Shown here in pieces: positions 1-5,863 of a stretch of 8,646 nucleotides of DNA (within the stretch, counting starts at the first letter, position 1; every line of letters starts with the position of its first letter). The stretch comes from an uncultured Eubacteriales bacterium (GTDB lineage: Bacteria > Bacillota > Clostridia > Christensenellales > CAG-138). The notes beneath the pieces were generated by a model. It was not told where the DNA came from and did no database searches. It saw nothing but the letters and a program-made list of their open reading frames with translations. Where the stretch lies: the NCBI GenBank assembly GCA_900542615.1, contig UQOG01000086.1, positions 1 to 8,646 on the forward strand, in the 5' to 3' direction. A program made the translations under genes and the position numbers.

Positions 1-57
1 CCCGCCGCCCCCCCCCGGCCCGCCCCGGCGCCCACATAGGCAAAGGGCAAGGGGGCC
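1..57. other. GC-rich left edge, no gene seen
   Basis: This stretch is almost pure G and C for the first 33 bases. It has no convincing start codon with a ribosome binding site on either strand. Bases 2-30 (CCGCCG, nine C, then GGCCCG, CCCC, GGCG) resemble the right arm of the palindromic element at 1973-1999. The window may therefore begin in the end of a related, diverged hairpin element, but the match could be compositional. Confidence 0.3.
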
Positions 58-86
58 TTGAAGCGGCAGGGGGGACATGCTATGAT
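58..86 (+). promoter_or_regulatory. Promoter of the xdhC-dut unit
   Basis: A -35 box TTGAAG lies at 58-63 and a -10 box TATGAT at 81-86, with the ideal 17-base spacing. A TG one base before the -10 box (78-79) makes it an extended -10 promoter. Transcription would start near base 93, about 30 bases before the xdhC start codon. This is a sequence match only. Confidence 0.6.
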
Positions 87-121
87 AGGATTACAAATTC
101 CAAAGAAAGCGGGAACGGGAT

Positions 122-1144
122 ATGCAAAAATTGATGGAAGGGCTACGGGACCGGCTGGCGAAAGGGGAAAACGCCATGCTGTGCACCATCATAGAAAGCC
201 GGGGCTCCGCCCCCAGGGGCGCCGGGGCGTGCATGGCCATCCTGGCGGACGGCAGCTTTTTAGGGACCATAGGGGGCGGGATCATGGAATACCAGGCCCT
301 GCAGCGGGGCAAAGCGCTTCTGGCCCAGGGTTGCTCCCAGGTAGATGCCTTTAGTCTAAACGCGAAGGATTCCGCCAACATCGGCATGATCTGCGGCGGG
401 AATGTGCGGGTGTTCTTCCAATATTGTACCCCGGCGGATCTGGCCTTTTTCCAGGCGGTGGCCGAGGCCCTGGGGGAGGACCAGGATATTTGGATGGCCC
501 TGGAGCCCCGGGGAGAACGGGGCTGGACGGCGGCGCTGTATGGCCGTTCGGGAGACCGGCTGGCAGGGGATGGGATGGAGGATCGCCGGATCCGGCCCCT
601 GTTGCAGCCCCGGAGCGTGTTGCAGGAGGAGGAAGGCCAGCCCTTTTTGCTGGTCATGCCCCTGACCAGCTCGGGTTTTGTGTATATCTTTGGGGGCGGG
701 CATATCTCCCGGGAGCTGGCGCCGGTGCTGGCCCATGTGGGGTTCCGGCCGGTGATCTTTGAGGACCGGCCGGATTTCGCGGACCTGAAGGATTTTCCCG
801 GCGCGGTCCAGACGCTGCTGGGGGATCTGGCCGACTTTGGCGCGTCCATCCAGGTGCGGCGGCAGGATTATATCGTCATCATGACCCGGGGCCATATGGC
901 GGATCACGCGGTGCTGGAGCAGGCGCTGCGCACCCCCGCCCGGTATGTGGGGCTCATCGGCAGCCGGGCCAAGATGGCCGCCACCAAAAAACGGCTGACG
1001 GACAGCGGGTTCACCGAGAAGGACATCGCCCGCATCCATAATCCCATCGGCCTGCCCATCCTGGCGGAGACCCCCGCGGAGATCGCCATCAGCATCGCCG
1101 CAGAGATGATCCTGCACCGGGCCCAGGGCATTCAGGCGGAATAA
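122..1144 (+). CDS. xdhC: XdhC/CoxI family protein (molybdenum hydroxylase maturation factor)
   Basis: This 340-residue protein has the usual two-domain XdhC layout. The N-terminal XdhC/CoxI domain (about residues 10-100) shows GSAPR at 28-32, a TIGGG turn at 49-53 and GMICGGNVRVFF at 88-99. The C-terminal Rossmann domain (about 186-335) shows GGGHIS at 191-196, RGHMAD at 256-261, YVGLIGSRAK at 275-284 and the family ending IHNPIGLPI...ETPAEIAISIAAE. Family members bind molybdenum cofactor in the cytoplasm, protect or sulfurate it, and help insert it into xanthine dehydrogenase-type enzymes. No such enzyme lies in the window, so the client is unknown. The ATG at 122 follows the promoter at 58-86, and its ribosome binding site (GGGA-like) is weak. 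The dUTPase gene follows after 15 bases, so the two are probably cotranscribed. The family call is firm; the exact client is not. Confidence 0.93.
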   Translation: MQKLMEGLRDRLAKGENAMLCTIIESRGSAPRGAGACMAILADGSFLGTIGGGIMEYQALQRGKALLAQGCSQVDAFSLNAKDSANIGMICGGNVRVFFQYCTPADLAFFQAVAEALGEDQDIWMALEPRGERGWTAALYGRSGDRLAGDGMEDRRIRPLLQPRSVLQEEEGQPFLLVMPLTSSGFVYIFGGGHISRELAPVLAHVGFRPVIFEDRPDFADLKDFPGAVQTLLGDLADFGASIQVRRQDYIVIMTRGHMADHAVLEQALRTPARYVGLIGSRAKMAATKKRLTDSGFTEKDIARIHNPIGLPILAETPAEIAISIAAEMILHRAQGIQAE

Positions 1145-1159
1145 GGATAGGAGAACGCT

Positions 1160-1663
1160 ATGGAGACCTTGTATTTTTCCCGGCTGCGGCCGGGGGCGGT
1201 CCTGCCCTCCAAAAGGCGGGAGGACGCGGGCTATGATATTTACCTCTGCCTGGAGGAGGACCCGGTCTGCCTGGAAGCCCATGAGACCCGAGCCCTGCCC
1301 GCAGGCATTGCCAGCGCCTGCGATCCGGGCTATTATTTCCAGATCCAGGAGCGGGGCTCCTCCGGCACCCGGGGGATCGGCCAGCGGTGCGGGGTCATCG
1401 ACAGCGGGTATCGGGGGGAATGGTTCATCCCGGTGACCAACCATAACCCTGTGCCACTGTATATCGCAGGCCCCCAGGCTCGGGCGCAGTTGGCCCAGGA
1501 GGCGGCGGCGGGGCTGTGCATCTTGTATCCGGCGGAAAAGGCCATCGCCCAGATGGTGCTGTTGCCGGTGCCCGATACCCAGGTGCAGGAAGTCCCTTAC
1601 GACGCCTTGCAGGCTATGGCATCTCAGCGGGGCATGGGGAAGCTGGGCAGCAGCGAGAAGTAG
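1160..1663 (+). CDS. dut: dUTPase-family protein (dUTP diphosphatase-like, variant motifs)
   Basis: This 167-residue protein carries recognisable versions of all five trimeric dUTPase motifs: DAGYDIYL (22-29), ERGSSGTRG (64-72), GVIDSGYRGE (78-87) with the catalytic-type Asp81, KAIAQMVLLPVP (127-138), and RGMGKLGSSEK (157-167) at the C-terminus. The classical enzyme hydrolyses dUTP to dUMP and diphosphate, which keeps uracil out of DNA and feeds dTMP synthesis. There are three departures from the E. coli pattern. About 20 extra residues lie between motifs 3 and 4 (roughly 95-124, LYIAGPQARAQLAQEAAAG). Motif 2 reads RGSSG rather than RSGLG. In motif 5 the uracil-stacking Phe is replaced by Leu162. 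It may be a Clostridia subfamily, possibly with a different nucleotide preference. AGGAG at 1149-1153 is a well-spaced ribosome binding site for the ATG at 1160. It shares a transcript with xdhC and ends at the terminator at 1771-1807. Confidence 0.85.
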   Translation: METLYFSRLRPGAVLPSKRREDAGYDIYLCLEEDPVCLEAHETRALPAGIASACDPGYYFQIQERGSSGTRGIGQRCGVIDSGYRGEWFIPVTNHNPVPLYIAGPQARAQLAQEAAAGLCILYPAEKAIAQMVLLPVPDTQVQEVPYDALQAMASQRGMGKLGSSEK

Positions 1664-1679
1664 GCGGCCAGAGGGGCTG

Positions 1680-1726
1680 TTGGGGGCTCCGCCCCCAAAC
1701 CCCTGCCCGCTTTTGAAAAAAGCGGG
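1680..1726. repeat. Paired GC-rich hairpins, likely dispersed intergenic repeat
   Basis: Two hairpins stand back to back just after dut. The first pairs TTGGGGGC (1680-1687) with GCCCCCAA (1691-1698) around TCC. The second pairs CCCGCTTTT (1706-1714) with AAAAGCGGG (1718-1726) around GAA. Neither is followed by a clean T-run, so they are not obviously the terminator. The combination resembles short intergenic repeats I associate with GC-rich Clostridia, but I cannot verify that here. Confidence 0.5.
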
Positions 1727-1770
1727 GGAAAACCAGCGGGGAAGCTTCTTCTGTTTTTCGGCCATATGTG

Positions 1771-1807
1771 CTGGCCCGCCGCTCTTTGGGAGCGGCGGGC
1801 TAGTTTT
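1771..1807 (+). terminator. Intrinsic terminator of xdhC-dut
   Basis: A 14-bp stem pairs 1771-1784 with 1790-1803, including one G-T wobble at 1773/1801. The loop is TTTGG, and TTTT follows at 1804-1807. The GC-rich stem and T-run form a classical intrinsic terminator about 110 bases after the dut stop codon. Confidence 0.8.
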
Positions 1808-1849
1808 ACGAAGCGGGTCTGGGACGGAAGAATGGCCCCTTCGGCGAAA

Positions 1850-2014
1850 GCACGGCAAATAACCGCCGGGGCCCTAAGGGGGGCGGCGGGCGCGCACAGC
1901 GCGCACAAAGGGCCGCGGGAACCTTTGGCTCCCGCGGCCCTTTGGTTTGGCCGGCCGGAGGCCGGCCAAACGCCGCCGCCCCCCCCTAGGGCCCCGGCGG
2001 TTACGGGGCCGTGC
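1850..2014. repeat. Large palindromic element folding as a four-way junction
   Basis: Nearly every base can pair. The outer stem joins 1850-1856 to 2008-2014, then 1860-1876 to 1987-2003 (17 perfect pairs, TAACCGCCGGGGCCCTA), then after one A/C mismatch 1878-1883 to 1980-1985 and, past a bulged C1979, 1884-1889 to 1973-1978. Inside stand three hairpins: 1890-1895/1899-1904 (GCGCGC, loop ACA), 1906-1920/1930-1944 (15 bp, loop of 9) and 1945-1956/1960-1971 (12 bp, loop GGA). About 69 base pairs fit in 165 bases, with almost no unpaired linker. The TAA stop of the minus-strand MFS gene (2001-2003) lies inside the outer stem. A weaker A/T extension reaches 1846-2020. It sits between convergent genes and may act as a two-way terminator (TTTT at 2016-2019 on plus; TTTC on minus), a mobile palindrome or a structured RNA. 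No family is recognised. Confidence 0.75.
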
Positions 2015-3161
2015 GTTTTCCCAGCTGCCGGTGGGCGTAGGCCATGAGCAGCAGCAGGCACAGGAGGAAGTAGGGAAGCAGGGATATGGAGATATGGTTG
2101 GCCAGCAGGCCGAACAAGGGGGGCATGAGCAAGGTGCCCACATAGGCGCTGGCCATTTGGACGCCGATGATGGCCTGGGAGCGGTCGGCGCCAAAATAGG
2201 CGGGGGTGGCGTGGATGATGCAGGGATAGATGGGGGCGCAGCCCAGCCCCACCAGGATCAGGCCGGCAAGGGTCATGGCGGAGGAGCCGGGGAGGAAGAA
2301 GAACAGGATGCCCACGCCGATGACCCAGCTGCCTAGGCGGATCATCTGGGGATCCCGCAGCCGGATGGTCAGAAAGCCGCTTATGGCCCGGCCCAGGGTA
2401 ATGCCGATGAAGAACATGCTGGCGTAGCTGGCGGCAGCCTGGGGGGAAAGGCCGTCGTGGAGGGTGAGATAGGTGCTGGCCCAGAGCCCGGCGGCCTGTT
2501 CCAGGCCGCAGTAGCAGAAAAAGCAAGCCATCACAGCCTTGACTCCGGGGATGCGGAGGATCTGGCCCAGGGTAAGGGCGGGGCCGGCGGCCTGGGCGGG
2601 AGCGTCCTGCCGAGCTTTGGAGCGCCAGAGGGGTAGGCTCAGGAACAGCACCAGGGTCAGGGCCAGCTGCAGGTAGGCCACATACCGGTAGCCGGCAGGC
2701 CAGCCGGCGGGGCCGGCCAGGGCGTAGCCCATGATATAGGGCCCCAGGGTGGCGCCCATGCCCCACATGCAATGGAGCCAGCTCATATGGCGGCTTTCAA
2801 AGTGCAGGGCCACGTAATTGTTCAGGGCGGCGTCCACGCTGCCTGCGCCCAGGCCATAGGGAACGGCCCAGAGGCAAAGGAGCCAGAAGGAGCGGCTGAT
2901 GGAAAAGCCCAGCAGGGCCAGGGCGGTGGCGGCCACGCTCACGGCGGTGACCTTGCCCGGGCCCAGGGCCCGGGTGAGCCGGTCGCTGGCCAGGCTGGAG
3001 AGGATGGTGCCAAAGGCGATGATCATGGAGATCACCCCCGCATAGGAAACGGGCACCCCCAGCTGTCCGTACATGGCGGGCCAGGCGGCGCCCAAGAGGG
3101 CGTCGGGGAGGCCCAGGCTGATAAAGGCCAGATAGATCAGGGCCAAGAGCAGATGAACCAT
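2001..3161 (-). CDS. MFS transporter, 12 membrane segments
   Basis: This is a 386-residue, strongly hydrophobic protein with two six-helix halves joined by a polar stretch (WRSKARQDAPAQAAGP) near the middle, as in the major facilitator superfamily. An early FISLGLPDALLGAAWP segment, the DRLTRALGPGK loop between helices 2 and 3, and NNYVALHF...SWLHCMWGMGATLGPYI are typical of sugar-permease-like (FucP-related) or drug-efflux-like MFS members in Clostridia. The substrate cannot be read from the sequence. I chose the ATG at 3161 because GGAGG (3171-3175) lies nine bases upstream. An in-frame ATG at 3230 would add 23 residues of polar, leader-like sequence with no ribosome binding site. The last codons and TAA stop lie in the palindromic element at 1850-2014. 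It is transcribed alone from the promoter near 3299-3327. Confidence 0.9.
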   Translation of the reverse strand: MVHLLLALIYLAFISLGLPDALLGAAWPAMYGQLGVPVSYAGVISMIIAFGTILSSLASDRLTRALGPGKVTAVSVAATALALLGFSISRSFWLLCLWAVPYGLGAGSVDAALNNYVALHFESRHMSWLHCMWGMGATLGPYIMGYALAGPAGWPAGYRYVAYLQLALTLVLFLSLPLWRSKARQDAPAQAAGPALTLGQILRIPGVKAVMACFFCYCGLEQAAGLWASTYLTLHDGLSPQAAASYASMFFIGITLGRAISGFLTIRLRDPQMIRLGSWVIGVGILFFFLPGSSAMTLAGLILVGLGCAPIYPCIIHATPAYFGADRSQAIIGVQMASAYVGTLLMPPLFGLLANHISISLLPYFLLCLLLLMAYAHRQLGKRTAP

Positions 3162-3292
3162 ACGAACCAACCTCCAAAATGAATAGCAGCCCAAAGGGGC
3201 GGAGGATGGCGGCTGCAATAGCTCCGCCATGACCGTGGGGCTGCTAAAGCCCAGGGAATTTCAAGGGATGGCCGGCGGGCCATCCAAGAGCC
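3162..3292 (-). promoter_or_regulatory. Structured 5' leader of the MFS gene, possible translational switch
   Basis: The leader of about 130 bases contains an 8-bp hairpin (3266-3273/3278-3285), a 9-bp stem (3184-3192/3238-3246) and, enclosed by that stem, a 7-bp hairpin (3206-3212/3224-3230). The ribosome binding site region GGAGGTTGG (3167-3175) can instead pair with CCATCCTCC (3201-3209) with only a T/T mismatch. Bases 3206-3209 are shared with the 7-bp hairpin, so the two folds exclude each other. That is the logic of a riboswitch or leader controlling translation, but no known riboswitch consensus is recognised. Confidence 0.45.
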
Positions 3293-3298
3293 AGTATG

Positions 3299-3327
3299 AT
3301 TATAGCAGCAAGGGGGGGTTTTGTATA
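3299..3327 (-). promoter_or_regulatory. Candidate promoter of the MFS gene
   Basis: On the minus strand a perfect TATAAT (3299-3304) lies 17 bases after TATACA (3322-3327), a 4/6 match to the -35 consensus. The spacer contains a run of seven C. The predicted start is near 3292. It sits just past the terminator of the upstream ABC operon, so the MFS gene appears to be its own unit. Confidence 0.55.
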
Positions 3328-3331
3328 GGGG

Positions 3332-3368
3332 AAATAAAAAAGCGGGGCAGCGCCAAGGCTGTCCCGCT
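3332..3368 (-). terminator. Intrinsic terminator of the ABC transporter operon
   Basis: On the minus strand AGCGGGACAGC (3358-3368) pairs with GCTGCCCCGCT (3341-3351) around a six-base loop, with one A/C mismatch. TTTTTATTT (3332-3340) follows directly. It begins 20 bases after the ATPase stop codon. Confidence 0.85.
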
Positions 3369-3387
3369 GTGGTATCGGGGAAGGGGA

Positions 3388-4110
3388 TCAGAGCACCTTC
3401 GCCAGGAAGCTGCGGAGGCGCTCGCTTTGGGGCTGGTCGAAGATCCGGTGGGGGGAGCCTTCCTCCACCATTTGGCCGCCGTCCATGAACAGAACCCGGC
3501 TGGCCACCTCCCGGGCGAAGCCCATCTCATGGGTGACCACCACCATGGTCATGCCCTCATGGGCCAGCTCCTTCATCACATCCAGCACCTCCCCCACCAT
3601 TTCCGGGTCCAGGGCGGAGGTGGGCTCGTCGAAGAGCATCACGTCCGGGTTCATGGCCAGGGCCCGCACGATGGCGATCCGCTGCTGCTGGCCGCCGGAA
3701 AGCTGGGCGGGATAGGCGTCCGCCTTATCCGCCAGGCCGATGCGCTTGAGCAAGGTTTCCGCCCGCGCATCCGCCTGGGCCTGGGTCATGAGCTTGAGCT
3801 TGACCGGGGCCAGGGTGATGTTTTCCCGGATGGTCTTGTGGGGGAAGAGGTTAAATTGCTGGAACACCATACCCATCTTTTGGCGCAGCTTGTTCACGTC
3901 GCATTTGGGATCGTTGAGCAGGGCGCCCTCGAACCAGATCTCGCCGCTGGTGGGTTCCTCCAGCATATTCAGGCACCGTAAAAAGGTGCTTTTGCCGCAG
4001 CCGCTGGGGCCGATGATGACGATCTTTTCCCCTTTTTCAATGGTGAGGGTCACATCCTTGACCGCCTCGATGGCGCCGAAGGTTTTGCAAAGGTTTTTAA
4101 CTTCTATCAC
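3388..4110 (-). CDS. Polar amino-acid ABC transporter, ATP-binding protein (GlnQ/HisP type)
   Basis: This 240-residue ATPase powers uptake through the membrane permease encoded just upstream. All nucleotide-binding motifs are intact: Walker A GPSGCGKST (34-42), Q-loop in VFQQFNLFPH (82-91), signature LSGGQQQR (137-144), Walker B VMLFDEP (157-163) with the catalytic Glu162, the D-loop SALD, and the H-loop histidine in VVTHEMGFA (His194). Length and motif wording match the polar amino-acid family (PAAT). The start is a GTG at 4110 with GGAGG (4121-4125) ten bases upstream. The gene overlaps the end of the permease gene by 14 bases, which suggests translational coupling. The family does not reveal which amino acid is carried. 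It is the last gene of the operon. Confidence 0.96.
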   Translation of the reverse strand: MIEVKNLCKTFGAIEAVKDVTLTIEKGEKIVIIGPSGCGKSTFLRCLNMLEEPTSGEIWFEGALLNDPKCDVNKLRQKMGMVFQQFNLFPHKTIRENITLAPVKLKLMTQAQADARAETLLKRIGLADKADAYPAQLSGGQQQRIAIVRALAMNPDVMLFDEPTSALDPEMVGEVLDVMKELAHEGMTMVVVTHEMGFAREVASRVLFMDGGQMVEEGSPHRIFDQPQSERLRSFLAKVL

Positions 4111-4819
4111 TTCTTGCCAGCCTCCTTTCCAGCTTGCGGGTGCCGTAGGTCATAAGCAGTACCAGGATCAGGTATACCAGGGCAATGAACAGCAAGGGCA
4201 CCGGGCTATAGGTGCGGGAGCGGATCAAGGTGGCCACATAGGTGATATCCTGTTGGGCCGCATAGCCCACGATGGCGGTTTCCTTCAGCAGGGTGATGGC
4301 TTCATTGGCCAAGGCAGGCAGGATATTTTTAATGGCCTGGGGCAATACGATATAGCGCATGGTCATGCCGCCGGTAAGGCCCAGGGAACGGCCGGCTTCC
4401 GTTTGGCCGATGTTCACCGCGTTGATGCCCGCCCGGACGATCTCCGCCACATAGGCGCCGGAGTTGATGCCAAAGGCGATCATGGCTGCGTAGAAGTTGA
4501 AGGTGATGGGGGCATTGCCGAAGATGATCCAGCAGAAGATCAACACCTGGACCATCATAGGGGTGCCCCGGATGACAGTCAGGTACAGGTCGCACACCGC
4601 CCCCAGCAGCTTGTCCAAGAAGCGGCGCAGCGGGCTGCCGGGCTTTTTTTTGTTTTTCAGGTAGACCTTGGCAATGGCCACCAGGCTGCCCAGGATGATG
4701 CCGATCACCGCGGCGCCCAGGGTCAGGTAGAGGGTGTTTTTCAACCCGTCCCAGTATAGGCCCAGGCGGCCTTCCTTGATGATGTTATCGTAGAGCTGTT
4801 TGCCAAAATTATCCCACAT
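4097..4819 (-). CDS. Polar amino-acid ABC transporter, permease (GlnP/HisM type)
   Basis: This 240-residue inner-membrane protein has an amphipathic start and about five hydrophobic segments (roughly 28-52, 78-100, 106-127, 172-190 and 206-226). The cytoplasmic EAA loop, GQTEAGRSLGLTGGMTMRYIVLPQAI (138-163), docks the ATPase. LYLTVIRGTPMMVQ (78-91) is a hallmark of the HisM/GlnP family. It would form a homodimer with two copies of the ATPase. A charged stretch KNKKKPGSPLRR (55-66) follows the first helix. The ATG at 4819 has only a G-rich, closely spaced ribosome binding site (AGGGGG, 4824-4829). Together with the hairpin at 4848-4882, this suggests lower expression than the binding protein encoded upstream. 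The stop overlaps the ATPase gene. Confidence 0.95.
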   Translation of the reverse strand: MWDNFGKQLYDNIIKEGRLGLYWDGLKNTLYLTLGAAVIGIILGSLVAIAKVYLKNKKKPGSPLRRFLDKLLGAVCDLYLTVIRGTPMMVQVLIFCWIIFGNAPITFNFYAAMIAFGINSGAYVAEIVRAGINAVNIGQTEAGRSLGLTGGMTMRYIVLPQAIKNILPALANEAITLLKETAIVGYAAQQDITYVATLIRSRTYSPVPLLFIALVYLILVLLMTYGTRKLERRLARSDRS

Positions 4820-4847
4820 GTGTCCCCCTATGCGTTTGATGGTACAA

Positions 4848-4882
4848 CAGAAACAGAGGAAAGGCTGTTTCCTCTGTTTCTG
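4848..4882 (-). terminator. 15-bp intercistronic hairpin after the binding-protein gene
   Basis: CAGAAACAGAGGAAA (4848-4862) pairs perfectly with 4868-4882 around a five-base loop. It lies between the binding-protein stop codon and the permease start. Only a short T-rich tail follows on the minus strand (TTGT), so it is probably a leaky terminator or an mRNA-stabilising 3' hairpin, giving more binding protein than membrane components. This arrangement is common in binding-protein-dependent transport operons. Confidence 0.6.
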
Positions 4883-4917
4883 CCAGTCGGGTCCTTGTCA
4901 GACGGTGTCAGCCGGCG

Positions 4918-5838
4918 TTACGCAGCGGACTCCTGGCTGGAGATCTCGTTGTACTCGTCGATCCAAGCCTGAACCTGGCCGTCGGCGATGAGCTTTTCCA
5001 GCACGCTGTCCACAACCGCCTTCAGGTCCTCTTCGCCCTTGGCAATGGCGATGGCATACTGCTCCGGCTCGGGGGTGGCAGGGGTCTCCAGCACCATCAG
5101 GCCGGCGTTGGCGCCCGCGATCTGGGCGGCAGGGCCCGCGTCGATCACCACCGCATCCAGCTTGCCGGCAGCCAGCTCCGCGCCGGCGTCCGGGCCGGTC
5201 TTATAGCGCTGCACATTGGCGCCCTCGATGTTGTCGGTGACGAACAGGTCGCCGGTGGTGCCCATCTGCACGCCGATGGTCTTGCCCGCCAGGCCCTCGG
5301 GGCCGGTGATGTCGCTGCCTTCCTTGACGATGATCATCTGGTTGGTATCCACATAGTTAATGGAGAAATCCACGGTTTGAGCACGCTCCGGGGTGTTGGT
5401 CATGCCGGCCACGCCCAGGTCGCCTTTACCGGCCTGGAGGGCAAAGATGATGGCGTCAAAGTCCATATCCACCACTTCCAGCTCCACGCCCAGCTCCGCG
5501 GCGATGGCGCCGGCGATCTCCACGTCTACGCCCACGATGGTGTTGTCCGGCCCCAGGAATTCATAGGGGGCGAACCCGGCGTTGGTGAGCATGACCAGCT
5601 TGCCGGCTTCCTTGATGGCGTCCACATTGGGGGTCTCGGCGGCCGCTTCCTCGGCAGGGGCTGCCTCTTCAGCGGGGGCTTCCTCGGCGGGGGCTTCCTC
5701 AGCGGGGGCTTCCTCAGCGGGGGCTTCCGCGGCAGGCGCTTCGGTGGCGGCAGGGGCCGCGGTCTCGCTGGCGCAGCCAACGGCCAGAAGCATGACAACG
5801 GCCATCAGCATGGCCACGATCCATTTCGCGTTTTTCAT
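4918..5838 (-). CDS. Amino-acid ABC transporter substrate-binding lipoprotein
   Basis: This 306-residue extracellular lipoprotein captures the substrate for the permease and ATPase encoded downstream. It has a signal peptide with Lys2/Lys5, a hydrophobic core (IVAMLMAVVMLLAV) and a lipobox ending at Cys22. An Ala/Glu/Pro linker (about 23-70) made of EEAPA repeats would hold it off the membrane. The family 3 binding domain follows from about 71: LVMLTNAGFAPYEF, GVDVEIAGAIAAELG, GDLGVAGMTNTPERAQTVDFS (with the conserved Arg that usually holds the substrate carboxylate) and AVVIDAGPA. The chosen ATG at 5838 has GGAGG (5847-5851) eight bases upstream. An in-frame ATG at 5925 falls inside the promoter and is rejected. 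It is the first gene of the operon. Substrate unknown; a polar amino acid is likely from the family. Confidence 0.95.
   Translation of the reverse strand: MKNAKWIVAMLMAVVMLLAVGCASETAAPAATEAPAAEAPAEEAPAEEAPAEEAPAEEAAPAEEAAAETPNVDAIKEAGKLVMLTNAGFAPYEFLGPDNTIVGVDVEIAGAIAAELGVELEVVDMDFDAIIFALQAGKGDLGVAGMTNTPERAQTVDFSINYVDTNQMIIVKEGSDITGPEGLAGKTIGVQMGTTGDLFVTDNIEGANVQRYKTGPDAGAELAAGKLDAVVIDAGPAAQIAGANAGLMVLETPATPEPEQYAIAIAKGEEDLKAVVDSVLEKLIADGQVQAWIDEYNEISSQESAA
5671..5745. repeat. 15-base tandem repeat in the lipoprotein linker
   Basis: Four near-identical 15-base units (AGCGGGGGCTTCCTC and variants, starting at 5671, 5686, 5701 and 5716) are followed by a degenerate fifth unit. On the minus strand they encode five-residue EEAPA repeats. 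The repeat is in phase, so slippage would lengthen or shorten the linker without a frameshift. Confidence 0.85.
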
Positions 5839-5863
5839 GATTGTATCCTCCAAAAATAATTTT

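Noticed and set aside
356..1858. Long open frame on the minus strand across xdhC and dut
   Set aside because: It is antisense to two genes with clear family motifs, its translation is Pro/Gly/His/Arg-rich with no recognisable domain, and it lacks a ribosome binding site. It is a by-product of high GC content.
1860..2003. TA-flanked miniature transposon of the mariner/IS630 type
   Set aside because: The arms do end in TA on both sides, but the complementarity continues outside the TA (1850-1856 with 2008-2014), which a simple TA insertion would not explain. The idea is kept only as one possibility in the findings.
1624..2772. 382-codon minus-strand frame overlapping the MFS gene
   Set aside because: The MFS frame has a coherent 12-segment hydrophobic pattern and a good start. 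This frame is Pro/Arg/His-rich and runs through the terminator and palindrome region.
3162..3230. 23-residue N-terminal extension of the MFS protein
   Set aside because: No ribosome binding site lies before the ATG at 3230, and the region folds as leader RNA. GGAGG at 3171-3175 supports the ATG at 3161.
5671..5745. Tandem 15-base repeats as a CRISPR-like array
   Set aside because: The units are contiguous with no spacers and encode a protein linker in frame. No cas genes are present.
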